Positions 25,682 through 33,723 of a stretch of DNA of 64,000 bases are shown piece after piece. The DNA comes from an uncultured Acidimicrobiales bacterium. Lineage in GTDB: Bacteria > Actinomycetota > Acidimicrobiia > Acidimicrobiales > SZUA-35. Numbering within the stretch: the first letter of the stretch is position 1; every line of letters begins with the position of its first letter. The notes below the pieces were generated by a model. The model was given only the letters and a program-made list of their open reading frames with translations. It was not told the origin of the DNA and did not search any database. The stretch lies in contig CALAJV010000015.1 in NCBI GenBank assembly GCA_937922805.1, positions 1-64,000 of the forward strand, in the 5' to 3' direction. The position numbers and the translations under genes are program-made.

Positions 25682-26827
25682 CTAGAGAATATTGAGCTCA
25701 GATCGATACCGCTTCTTTGGAGCGAGCTCCACATCGACCCGTTCGGCCAGCTGGGCAAACACCTTCCCTGACTCGGTTTCGGGCTGGGTGGCGATCGGCG
25801 AACCGGTGTCTCCACCTTCGCGTAGAGCGGCAACTAAGGGAACCTTGGCGAGCAAAGGAACTTCAAGTTTGTCGGCTAACTCTTGGCCTCCGCCAGCACC
25901 AAACAACTCGTAGTTCTTACCATCATCGCCGGTGAACCAGCTCATGTTCTCGATCACGCCGGACACGCTGATATGTACTTTTTGGGCCATATAGGCGGCC
26001 CGCTGCGCCACTTTCTGGGCTGCTGGCTGCGGAGTCGTTACCACCATGAGTTCCGCTCGGGGCAAGAATTGAGCTAACGAAAGAGCGATATCTCCGGTGC
26101 CCGGTGGTAAATCGACAACCAAGTAGTCGGGGTCGTCCCAGAAAACGTCAGTTAAGAACTGCTCCAGTGCTTTGTGAAGCATCGGACCCCGCCAAATTAC
26201 CGGCTGGTCCTCTTCGACGAAAAAGCCCATTGATATGCATCGAACCCCATGAGACTCCGGGGGAACAATCATCTCATCGATGATCACCGGATCTCGGTTG
26301 ACGCCAAGCATTCTCGGAATGGAGAACCCCCAGACGTCAGCGTCGACCACCGCAACACGCTTACCCCGTGCGGCCAAAGCAACGGACAGGTTGGTAGTTA
26401 CCGAACTTTTGCCGACCCCGCCCTTTCCGGAGGCAACGAGGATGACCCGAGTTCGGTTATCTGGATCGGCAAAAGGAATTGATCGGCCCTCCGCGTGTCC
26501 GTGAGCCTGCTGGGAGCCAGCCGTGTCTCCCGGGCTTCCGTGAAGGTTTTTTCGGAGCTCTTCTCGTTGCTCATCGGTCATGACGCCAAACTCGATGGCC
26601 ACATCTTCGACGCCATCAAGAGCGGTAACCGCCTCGCTTACTCGTCGATCTATCTCGGCTCGCAACGGGCACCCGGCGATCGTCAGATCAACCGCTACTG
26701 TGACCTGAGGTAGAGCAATATCGACTCGGCGAACCATTCCAAGGTCCACGATGCTGCGGTGGAGCTCTGGGTCCTCAACGGGCCTCAGGGCCTCGATTAC
26801 TTGATCCTCGGTGACTGCGGATGCCAT
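25682..26827 (-). CDS. mrp: Mrp/ApbC-type iron-sulfur carrier ATPase
   Basis: This 381-residue protein joins an N-terminal MIP18/DUF59 domain (about 1-90, DPELHRSIVDLGMVR and IAGCPLR) to an NBP35/Mrp P-loop ATPase (VASGKGGVGKSSVTTNLSVA near residue 135, then DADVWGFSIPRMLG and LVVDLPPGTGD). The family loads or carries Fe-S clusters to apoproteins. The C-terminal Cys-x-x-Cys of enteric Mrp is replaced here (NMSWFTGDDGKNYELFG), which I believe is usual in actinobacteria. ATG 26827 has a good GAGGAG ribosome site. It is first in a row with DUF3107 and the ArsA-like pair. Confidence 0.94.
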   Translation of the reverse strand: MASAVTEDQVIEALRPVEDPELHRSIVDLGMVRRVDIALPQVTVAVDLTIAGCPLRAEIDRRVSEAVTALDGVEDVAIEFGVMTDEQREELRKNLHGSPGDTAGSQQAHGHAEGRSIPFADPDNRTRVILVASGKGGVGKSSVTTNLSVALAARGKRVAVVDADVWGFSIPRMLGVNRDPVIIDEMIVPPESHGVRCISMGFFVEEDQPVIWRGPMLHKALEQFLTDVFWDDPDYLVVDLPPGTGDIALSLAQFLPRAELMVVTTPQPAAQKVAQRAAYMAQKVHISVSGVIENMSWFTGDDGKNYELFGAGGGQELADKLEVPLLAKVPLVAALREGGDTGSPIATQPETESGKVFAQLAERVDVELAPKKRYRSELNIL

Positions 26828-26961
26828 AAATACGTTCTCCTCGTTGCCCTTTAGGCTACCGAGACGCCCGATTAATGCTCCCGAAACCGAAACTGTCGAA
26901 CGTCACACTATTCGGCTGGCTGAGCCCTTCAGAATCTGCCAATAATTGCCGATAGAAAGCG

Positions 26962-28032
26962 GTGCCGTACCCGAGACCCCTACGTTCAATTCAGCCATCT
27001 AGGCGCCCCGCTTCGAACCGTGAGCCTAAGCGGCGATCATGGCTGCGAACGTTCGGACCGACCGTTGTCGCAGCTGGGCTAATCGCCACCGCCTGCACCA
27101 ATAGCGATACGACCGAAGCCTCTCTCGACGATCTCAATGCCACAACCACCACTGAGCTAGACAACGGATCTAGCGAAACGAGTACCAACCCTGACGGTGG
27201 TTCGGGGGTAGATGCGCTCGTTCTCGATGGGAGCGACCAGCGGCACACAAACCATGAGGGAAGTTTTGTTGAACAACCAGTAGCCGACGATCCGTATTGG
27301 TCTGGCCAAAGCGCGAATGAAACTCCGACTACTCAGAATTCGGCTACAACGGCCACCACTCAATCAGGCTCGTTAGGAACCAAACCGAAGACACTGGCAT
27401 TTACCGAACGGGAGTATGCGGTCCCGGAAAAATCTTACGTGGCTACCGTTATCGGCGAAGGCGTCTCATCTTTAGAACGTCCGGCTCCTGGCGCGGCGAC
27501 GAATTGGTTCCCAAATCCCACCCAATTCGGAAACGACAGGGTGTTTCTCGTTCTTGATGACACAACATCGGATGACTATGTCAAGATTTCGCTCCCGATC
27601 CGGCCGAATGGCCAAGAAGGGTGGATCCCCAGAGATAGTGTCACAATTTCTGAGGTTGAGCACTACGCAGTAGTGGACCTGACGAACGATGCGTTAACCG
27701 TATGGGACGGCGACGACATCATCGTGCAAACCAAGGCGGTTACCGGCAAAGCGTCAACTCCAACTCCGGTCGGTAACTTTTTTGTTCGAGACATCATCGA
27801 ACGAGACAATCCCGGCGGTGCCTACGGCCCCTACATTATTGCGCTGTCCGCGTTTTCCGAGGTTCTGGAGACGTTCGCTGGAGGACTTCCAGCGGTCGCC
27901 ATCCACGGGACGAACAAGCCGTGGCTCATCGGTGGTGAACATAGCAGCGGGTGCATTCGCATCCCGAACGACCTCATAAGACAACTTGCTGCGTCGGTGC
28001 CACCTGGCACTCCGGTCACGATTCTGAACTAA
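26962..28032 (+). CDS. L,D-transpeptidase lipoprotein (YkuD family)
   Basis: This 356-residue cell-wall enzyme has an N-terminal signal with lipobox ATAC (about residue 47) and a Thr/Ser/Asp linker. An SH3-like segment (about 165-235) precedes the YkuD domain (about 238-356). The catalytic motif is IHGTNKPWLIGG followed by HSSGCIRIPN, with nucleophile C331. It forms 3-3 cross-links in peptidoglycan or attaches proteins to it. GTG 26962 follows GATAGAAAG. It is divergent from mrp across 134 nt and convergent with corA. The SH3-like call is weaker than the catalytic domain call. Confidence 0.93.
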   Translation: MPYPRPLRSIQPSRRPASNREPKRRSWLRTFGPTVVAAGLIATACTNSDTTEASLDDLNATTTTELDNGSSETSTNPDGGSGVDALVLDGSDQRHTNHEGSFVEQPVADDPYWSGQSANETPTTQNSATTATTQSGSLGTKPKTLAFTEREYAVPEKSYVATVIGEGVSSLERPAPGAATNWFPNPTQFGNDRVFLVLDDTTSDDYVKISLPIRPNGQEGWIPRDSVTISEVEHYAVVDLTNDALTVWDGDDIIVQTKAVTGKASTPTPVGNFFVRDIIERDNPGGAYGPYIIALSAFSEVLETFAGGLPAVAIHGTNKPWLIGGEHSSGCIRIPNDLIRQLAASVPPGTPVTILN

Positions 28033-28053
28033 AGGCTGACGCCACCCGCAGGC

Positions 28054-29151
28054 CTACTTCTTGGATCGGTCGACTCGGGTCGAATGCCGCAACATCGTAA
28101 ATGGCCGAACCGGTGTCTTCGCCACCTCAGCCAACCCTCTGGCAATCGTGCGGCCAGAACGTAAACGTGGGCTTTGGACCATTCCCGCCCGGACGAACAA
28201 CATCCAGCTGACTACCGCTATTGCAATCATCACTGCGGTCACGGCGATCCATCCCCATGAACGGGAAGCACCGGGCAAATTCGTCGTGTTCATGCCGTAC
28301 CAACCCGTTATAAGCGTAAGCGGCAACATGATTGCGGCATAAACAGTTAGTACGGTGGCGGCGTTAGCTTGACGTTCGGCCGATGCGCCACGGTATGTGT
28401 CCAGCGTGTCGGTTAGTAGACCCCTGGTGGCGCTGAGCGACTCCACAACGAGGTTGTGGACGTCGAACGCGTCGGTCAGCAGCTTTCGTGCGTCATCGCG
28501 GATCAGCGGCCGGGTAGTCGAACGAAGAGATCCAATTACGATCCGCTGTGGTCGCAAGACCCGCCGAACCGTTGCTTCTTCGCGGCGGAGCAGTTGAATG
28601 TCGGCCAGGATTTCCGGGTTGGCGGCTAGAGCGGAGTCGGCCAAGGTATCAATCCGAACTTCGATGGCATCAACGACTTCGAGGTACCGTCGACCGATCA
28701 CTTCAGCCAACTGAGCAAAGATCTCATCTGGGCCATGTTCAGCCATATGAGGGTGGGCTTGCACCGCTCGCCAAAGCCAATCAAGGCCAGCGATTGGCTC
28801 CGAGTGGACGGTAACGAGTAGCCGGTCGGAAATGAAGCAATCGACTTCGTGCGTGTCGAGACGGTCGCCGTCAGCGACCAACGCATGGAGAACTACGAAT
28901 AGGTGGTCCCCGTAGTCATCGAACTTTGGCAGTTGCTCAATGTCTAGAACGTCTTCTATTGCCGCTGGGTCAAAATTAAATCGCTCGCCTACTCGATCCA
29001 TCTCGGAGGCCACGCGATCTTGAACGTCGATCCACACTAGAGCACCGTTTACTTGATGATCGACCAGGGAGTCCATTGTTTGCGGTCGAAGCGCCAACTC
29101 ATCCGGGCCACGAACCAGTAATCGACAACTTTCAATTTGCTCAACCATCAA
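28054..29151 (-). CDS. CorA-family divalent metal transporter
   Basis: This 365-residue magnesium or cobalt channel has a large acidic cytoplasmic N-terminus and two C-terminal membrane helices (about 295-340). The pore signature YGMNTTNLPGA lies between them. The final basic tail is cytoplasmic. Length and layout match CorA pentamers. TTG 29151 and ATG 29148 are adjacent start options. Its end is 21 nt from the convergent transpeptidase gene. No riboswitch-like structure was seen upstream. Metal selectivity (Mg, Co or Zn) cannot be told from the sequence. Confidence 0.94.
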   Translation of the reverse strand: MMVEQIESCRLLVRGPDELALRPQTMDSLVDHQVNGALVWIDVQDRVASEMDRVGERFNFDPAAIEDVLDIEQLPKFDDYGDHLFVVLHALVADGDRLDTHEVDCFISDRLLVTVHSEPIAGLDWLWRAVQAHPHMAEHGPDEIFAQLAEVIGRRYLEVVDAIEVRIDTLADSALAANPEILADIQLLRREEATVRRVLRPQRIVIGSLRSTTRPLIRDDARKLLTDAFDVHNLVVESLSATRGLLTDTLDTYRGASAERQANAATVLTVYAAIMLPLTLITGWYGMNTTNLPGASRSWGWIAVTAVMIAIAVVSWMLFVRAGMVQSPRLRSGRTIARGLAEVAKTPVRPFTMLRHSTRVDRSKK

Positions 29152-29242
29152 TCCACGCTCTCGAAACCGGCTGTATTAGAGTCGCCCCGCAGGCCGAACA
29201 ATAGCTTCCAACACTACTCCAGATTGTCCCAAAGGAGTTCGA

Positions 29243-29270
29243 CGACGCTTTGACGTTGCAGCAAGCGTCG
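29243..29270 (-). terminator. Hairpin downstream of the DUF1028 gene
   Basis: An 8-bp stem (CGACGCTT with AAGCGTCG) closes a 12-nt loop about 30 nt after the DUF1028 stop codon. There is no U-tract on either side, so it is a possible non-canonical terminator. Confidence 0.4.
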
Positions 29271-29298
29271 ATCACTAGCTTGGCTTGAACCCTGGTGG

Positions 29299-30222
29299 TC
29301 AACGGCGAGCTGCGGTGTTACCCATTCCTTTGCGGACCAAAAACACTCCGAAGGCGCCAATAAGACCGGCGACAACGGCAGCCCAAAGCTTCGAGACACC
29401 GATTGAGGATCGTTGACCAGCGTCAATCCACCCGCGCTGGCCCTGTTCAAAAGCGTCGGCCATAGCGAAAACCGGATTCTGCCCGTCGCCCTCATCGACC
29501 GTTACCGTTAGCAGCGTCGACGGCTGAAGCGGATCGTCGTCAGGCTCGGCTACGACCAATTGGGCGAACAGCGCTGTTTGATCCCCACACCGTCGATCGC
29601 CGCCTGCTTTAGCCCCGGCGACCAAGGCCTCGACAAGCGCTTGATCCATTGTCTGCTCTTCGGTAATGGCGGCTTCGTAGGCGTCTAGGGCGTTATCCAC
29701 CACCGCTACGTCGGCTAGCAAGAGGCCTTGAGCGGCGACGCTGCTGCTGGCCACCGCTTGACGTTCTTGTTCAATCTGTTGACCAGTAAAGACTGCTCCA
29801 TCGGACTCCGGTTCAAGGGCAACGATCCCGTATTGGCGGATTGAGTTGTTTTGATCTGGGTTCGTTTCGAACGCGTCAGAGGTAAGAAAATCGAGAATTT
29901 CAGCTGCTGGCACGCCGTCGGCCAGCCGCTGACGAATTACGTCTGGAGCATCCCAATTCAAGGTTCCTTGGACGACTCCGACGCCAGCGCCTGGCGCCAA
30001 CACAATCGGAATCAATGCTTGATCCGACTCGCCAAGAATTCCTGGATCAACGCAAGAGGCCATTACCGCTCCTACTCGGCCGCTCTCGGCGTCAACGGCA
30101 ACAACCGACCAAGTAGCGCTAGCCGCGCCTGGTAGACCGATAACAGCCAACACCGTGGCTATGGCGCTTACCGCGAAAACTCTTCGAGCGATCTCTTTGA
30201 TCCCCGCTCTAGTGGTGCCCAT
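29299..30222 (-). CDS. Exported DUF1028 protein with a C-terminal membrane anchor
   Basis: This 307-residue protein has a signal peptide cleaved near SASAT (about residue 37). A DUF1028 domain follows (about 37-235: TWSVVAVDAESGRVGAVMAS, then GVVQGTLNW and GAKAGGDRRCGDQTALFAQL). This Ntn-hydrolase-like family has no settled activity. A C-terminal helix (about 282-300, VVAGLIGAFGVFLVRKG) and a basic end anchor it, facing outward. No LPXTG-type motif precedes the helix. TAGGGT (30229-30234) is 6 nt before the ATG, suggesting a leaderless mRNA. It is transcribed alone. Confidence 0.88.
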   Translation of the reverse strand: MGTTRAGIKEIARRVFAVSAIATVLAVIGLPGAASATWSVVAVDAESGRVGAVMASCVDPGILGESDQALIPIVLAPGAGVGVVQGTLNWDAPDVIRQRLADGVPAAEILDFLTSDAFETNPDQNNSIRQYGIVALEPESDGAVFTGQQIEQERQAVASSSVAAQGLLLADVAVVDNALDAYEAAITEEQTMDQALVEALVAGAKAGGDRRCGDQTALFAQLVVAEPDDDPLQPSTLLTVTVDEGDGQNPVFAMADAFEQGQRGWIDAGQRSSIGVSKLWAAVVAGLIGAFGVFLVRKGMGNTAARR

Positions 30223-30314
30223 GATGCGACCCTAGCGGGCTAGACCGGCGGTTCGTTCACCTCAACTAGGTTGCAGGAATAGCGATGTGAAACGAGAACT
30301 GGCACTATGCAGCT

Positions 30315-31133
30315 ATGACAGAGAGCGCAAGGCCGTTACTGCAAGGTCTCGAAATATTCGGGTTAGTCGGCAAGACAGCCGTGGTCACCGGTGCTAGCTC
30401 AGGCTTAGGTCGCCGTTTCGCTGCCGTCCTACACTCGGCCGGGGCAAACGTGGTACTTGCGGCCCGCCGAGCTGATCGACTCAACGAGATCGTTGACGAG
30501 CTAACCATCGCGGCTGGGAAGAGCCAGTCGGACGCTCGAGTAGTGGCTATGCCTTGTGATATTACCGAGGCTGGCGCACCCGCAGCTCTGGTCGACAGGG
30601 CCGTCGAAGCGTTCGGCGTCGCCAACATCGTGGTTAACAATGCTGGAATCTCAAGGGTCCTGGCCGCAACCGACGACACTGTTGATGATTTCAGGTACGA
30701 AGTTGAGATCAACCTCGTGGCCCCCTACGAAGTAGCTCGACACGCGGCCAAGGCATTGATTGCTGCTAATCAACAGGGATCGATTATCAACGTCGGTTCG
30801 ATTCTTGGTGGTGGTGGTGGGGGCCGATTGAAAGTCCCCGGTTACGCCGCATCAAAAGGTGGGCTTCATAACCTGACGCGAGAGCTAGCGTCCCAATGGG
30901 CCAGAAAAGGGGTGCGGGTGAATGCAATTGCACCTGGTTGGTTCGAGACCGAGATGAATGAGGAAATGTTCGGCACCGACGGAGGCATGCGCTACATCAC
31001 CGACAATACGCCACTAGGTCGACCCGGGATCGAAGGAGAGTTAGATGGAGCGTTACTCTTCCTCGCTTCTGATGCGGCAAGTTATGTGACTGGACAAATC
31101 TTGTTCGTAGATGGCGGCTGGAGCGCCGTCTAA
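30315..31133 (+). CDS. SDR-family oxidoreductase
   Basis: This 272-residue classical short-chain dehydrogenase has the cofactor loop TGASSGLGRR (about residues 21-30), an arginine pair after beta-2 (AARRAD) that suggests NADP(H), and NNAG. The catalytic Ser, Tyr and Lys sit in INVGSIL and GYAASKGG. PGWFETEMNEEM and the C-terminal YVTGQILFVDGGW complete the fold. A five-glycine insert (LGGGGGGR) follows the catalytic serine and is unusual in length. The substrate is unknown; many such actinobacterial enzymes act on acyl-CoA or steroid alcohols. The SixA-like gene follows on the same strand about 80 nt later. Confidence 0.93.
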   Translation: MTESARPLLQGLEIFGLVGKTAVVTGASSGLGRRFAAVLHSAGANVVLAARRADRLNEIVDELTIAAGKSQSDARVVAMPCDITEAGAPAALVDRAVEAFGVANIVVNNAGISRVLAATDDTVDDFRYEVEINLVAPYEVARHAAKALIAANQQGSIINVGSILGGGGGGRLKVPGYAASKGGLHNLTRELASQWARKGVRVNAIAPGWFETEMNEEMFGTDGGMRYITDNTPLGRPGIEGELDGALLFLASDAASYVTGQILFVDGGWSAV

Positions 31134-31212
31134 GCCAGCGGCATTACGGTCCCGGCCTGGTCTTCGTCACAGCAACCTAGAAATTTTTTGGGACGCTATG
31201 GTAGGGCGGGCG

Positions 31213-31719
31213 ATGGAGATTCTCCTTATTCGACATGCTCATGCGGGCGAACGGCTAGACGGTGGTCGAGATAGGTATCGAACCCTAACGTCGATGGGCC
31301 ACGAGCAAGCTCACGCGATCGCTAACGCTCTTGCCGACCGGACGATTGGATCGGTGTTGGCTAGCCCAGCTACCCGTTGTGTGCAAACGGTCGAGCCAAC
31401 GGCAACAAACCAGGGGCTTGAGGTAGAAGAACTTGAGGAATTCTGGGAAGGCTCGCGTATCGACGATGTGATGGCCGTACTCGACCGGATAGCGGCAGCA
31501 GGCAAACAGCTAGCCGATTCGTCCGAAGGGCCCGTTCGGTCAGTTGTAATCTGCTCGCATGGGGACATTATCCCCGAGGTGATCGAGCGACTAGCTCATT
31601 CTGGCGTCGAGATCCAAGGTCGAGGTTGTGAGCGAGCGTCAACGTGGGTGCTAAGCCATGATGGCCGCGGTTGGAAGAGGGCCCGGTACTTTAACCGCCA
31701 AGAGTCAACGCTCCCCTAG
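31213..31719 (+). CDS. SixA-like histidine phosphatase
   Basis: This 168-residue phosphohistidine phosphatase of the histidine phosphatase superfamily has the RHG-type motif LLIRHAHAGER with the catalytic histidine. The second histidine is in CSHGDIIPEV. I start it at ATG 31213 (MEILLIRHAHAG), which has AGGGCGGG upstream; ATG 31198 is an alternative. The open frame runs further left into the SDR gene, but that part is not family-like. It may dephosphorylate a signalling histidine or a small metabolite. It ends 42 nt from the convergent ccmI-like gene. Confidence 0.88.
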   Translation: MEILLIRHAHAGERLDGGRDRYRTLTSMGHEQAHAIANALADRTIGSVLASPATRCVQTVEPTATNQGLEVEELEEFWEGSRIDDVMAVLDRIAAAGKQLADSSEGPVRSVVICSHGDIIPEVIERLAHSGVEIQGRGCERASTWVLSHDGRGWKRARYFNRQESTLP

Positions 31720-31761
31720 CTAGTCTCGTAGCCCGGTGGCAACCACTCGAAGGGATACTCG

Positions 31762-32589
31762 TTAGCAGTTGTTGCGTTCAACGATTCCTGTTGTCTGTTG
31801 AACAAAGAACTCAGGGGGGTCGAGGGCCAGCAGAGCGGCGACTTCGGCGCAAGCTTCGTCGGCCCTGCCTTGCCGGTCATAGGTTGAGGCCCGAAAGGCG
31901 CGAGCATCGATGAACGTTGGGTCAATCGTCACTGCTCGATCGAGATAGGCAAGGCCGCTTTCGAGTAGCTCGGTTGCTTGATCATCGCTGCTGGACTGCT
32001 GAGCTGATTGAGCGGTTAGCACGAGAAGCCAACCTCGATACGAGAGCGCTTCCAAATTGTCCGGATCTTGCGTTAAGACGTCGTCGTAGCACTCAAGGGC
32101 TCCAAGAATATCGGCTTCGCCGTTTCCGTTCCCGCTCGCCAATCCCTGACACTCGAACGACTGTTGACGAGTCGACGCATCAATATTTCCGGTTAGCTCG
32201 TCATTTACCCCCCGTTCACCGGTGAATCTAGCCAAGAGTAGACCGGCAGCGATAGCGAACCCGAATGCACCGGCTAGGACCATGGCCCGTCGCAACCATG
32301 GAGTATCACGCCCACCAGCCAACGGTTCACTTTCGCTCGTTTCGCGCTCTTTTTCTTTGTTCGAGCGTTTGGTCTGTTCAGACCCAGCCCGCTGTTCAGA
32401 TTCTGTCGTCTCGATTCGTCGAGCTAAGTCAGCAGCTCGCACTGTGTAGTCATCGGTTAGTTGGGCGAAATCGCCGTCGTCAAGGTCTCCCGCGTCATGC
32501 TCGGCCTGTAGATCCTCAATGGAGCGCAGTAAGCCAGCAAGCTCATCTCGAAGCCCATCGACGTTAGTGACCCGTTGCTCAGCCACCAT
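31762..32589 (-). CDS. CcmI-like TPR protein of cytochrome c maturation
   Basis: This 275-residue protein is last in the ccm operon. Residues 8-55 form a charged helix (GLRDELAGLLRSIEDLQAEHD) like the cytoplasmic part of CcmI. One membrane helix (about 102-121) follows, then an outer region with TPR-like helices (LGALECYDDVLTQDPDNLEAL and YLDRAVTIDPTFIDARAF). CcmI holds apocytochrome c for CcmF/H. I start at ATG 32589, which overlaps the ccmH stop by 11 nt. The frame is open 42 codons further upstream, but that hydrophobic Ala/Leu/Ile/Thr stretch is the out-of-frame reading of the ccmH repeat and lacks a ribosome site. Confidence 0.8.
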   Translation of the reverse strand: MVAEQRVTNVDGLRDELAGLLRSIEDLQAEHDAGDLDDGDFAQLTDDYTVRAADLARRIETTESEQRAGSEQTKRSNKEKERETSESEPLAGGRDTPWLRRAMVLAGAFGFAIAAGLLLARFTGERGVNDELTGNIDASTRQQSFECQGLASGNGNGEADILGALECYDDVLTQDPDNLEALSYRGWLLVLTAQSAQQSSSDDQATELLESGLAYLDRAVTIDPTFIDARAFRASTYDRQGRADEACAEVAALLALDPPEFFVQQTTGIVERNNC

Positions 32590-33193
32590 CAGCACCGTCG
32601 CTATCAGCATCAGCGCGATCAACACCGTCGCTATCAGCACCGTCGCTATCAGTAGTGCCACTATCAGCGCCATCGAGTTGTTCCGATGTATCTTCGCTGG
32701 AGAGCAAAGCGGCAACTAGTTCTCGATCTCGCGACGATGGATCTCTTGTGGCCTGCCGACCCCGAGAAACGGCGGCCGCCACTCCAACCGTGCCGAGCAC
32801 AACGAGCATCACTGGAAGAACCCAAAGCAACGTGGAAAGACCTTCAGCTGGTGGATTAAGTAAAACTTCCACACCATAAGAGGAAACCAACGAGTCACGG
32901 ATCTCGGTATCAGTCGATCCAGTGGCGACTTCATCGGAAATGAACTTTCTTATTGTTACCGATACTGCGGCGTTCGATTCACTTACGCTCTCACCATTAC
33001 AGATCGGGCAAGCGAACGAGTTCGCCAGTCGAGCGATTCGCTCATTGTCAGTTTCGACCCCGCCAGAATCGATTGAGGCAACGGTTAGCAGCGAGATAAC
33101 TGCCGCAGCCATGGCCACCCAAAAGAGCAAAGCGGTTCGCTTCTGGTTTGAACGTCGGATTGGTCCGGCAGCGACCGCTTCGTTGGCGGGCAT
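32579..33193 (-). CDS. ccmH: CcmH/CycL-type thiol-disulfide subunit
   Basis: This 204-residue protein has an N-terminal membrane helix (about 20-40) and the CcmH redox motif in RIARLANSFACPICNGESV. The second CcmH signature (SYGVEVLLNPPAEG) and a second helix (about 118-142) follow. The family reduces the apocytochrome CxxCH before heme ligation. The last 35 residues are an acidic repeat of Asp-Ser-Asp-Gly-Ala not found in typical CcmH, and the 15-nt DNA repeat that encodes it overlaps the region just before ccmI. It lies 2 nt after ccmG. Confidence 0.93.
   Translation of the reverse strand: MPANEAVAAGPIRRSNQKRTALLFWVAMAAAVISLLTVASIDSGGVETDNERIARLANSFACPICNGESVSESNAAVSVTIRKFISDEVATGSTDTEIRDSLVSSYGVEVLLNPPAEGLSTLLWVLPVMLVVLGTVGVAAAVSRGRQATRDPSSRDRELVAALLSSEDTSEQLDGADSGTTDSDGADSDGVDRADADSDGADGG
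32583..32680 (-). repeat. Degenerate 15-nt repeats at the end of ccmH
   Basis: Units close to GATAGCGACGGTGCT recur about six times, with substitutions and partial copies. In the ccmH frame they encode (D-S-D-G-A/V). In the ccmI frame they would read as a hydrophobic Ile/Ala/Thr/Val/Leu run. The unit length keeps both frames open. Confidence 0.8.
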
Positions 33194-33195
33194 AG

Positions 33196-33723
33196 CTATC
33201 TTCGACCTTCAATCACGTCTATAACCGACTCGGACTTCACTTCACCCTCGACGTACAGGACGACCTGGCCCGACGGTGAAACAAGAAATGTCTCGGGAAT
33301 CTGAGCCACGCTGTAGTCCACGGCAACCGACGGTTCGTCGATAATTGGCCAATCACCACCTCGAAGTTCAAAAAACTGGGCGACCGCTTCGGCTGAGTCG
33401 TTGAAGACTACGGCAACGATGTGAACATCGCCCCGATCTTGGCCCCATTCTGACAACTTAACCAGCTCCGGATGTTCTTGGATACACCCAGGACACGTTG
33501 TGGCAAAGAAATTAACAACGACCCAAGACCCGCGCCAATCATCGATATCAAATTGGTCGCCGTCTAAGGTCGTTCCGGCTACTCGGGGGGCTCGATTACC
33601 GACTAGGGCTCCCGCTTCGGATCCGCCCCCGGGGCCGGCGAAGGCCAGTAGCCCAATCAAACTAACGACGATAACGCCAACGATAGAAGCGGCGATTCGA
33701 GCCGTCTTTGGCTGGCTATCCAC
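33196..33723 (-). CDS. ccmG: CcmG/ResA-type thioredoxin-like protein
   Basis: This is a 175-residue membrane-anchored thioredoxin-like protein. A membrane helix (about 8-28) precedes a TlpA/DsbE fold with active site NFFATTCPGCIQEHP and the cis-proline turn IPETFLVSPSG. It keeps apocytochrome or CcmH cysteines reduced outside the membrane. GTG 33723 overlaps the end of ccmF by 8 nt, and ccmH follows after 2 nt. It is called ccmG by position; by sequence alone it could equally be ResA or TlpA. Confidence 0.93.
   Translation of the reverse strand: MDSQPKTARIAASIVGVIVVSLIGLLAFAGPGGGSEAGALVGNRAPRVAGTTLDGDQFDIDDWRGSWVVVNFFATTCPGCIQEHPELVKLSEWGQDRGDVHIVAVVFNDSAEAVAQFFELRGGDWPIIDEPSVAVDYSVAQIPETFLVSPSGQVVLYVEGEVKSESVIDVIEGRR

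Noticed and set aside
27036..27045. CGAACGTTCG inside the L,D-transpeptidase gene as a LexA box
   Set aside because: The half-sites have no 4-nt spacer and the site is within coding sequence.
32589..32715. A hydrophobic N-terminal helix on the CcmI-like protein
   Set aside because: It is the out-of-frame reading of the ccmH repeat. The protein has its own membrane helix further in, and ATG 32589 has the usual operon overlap.
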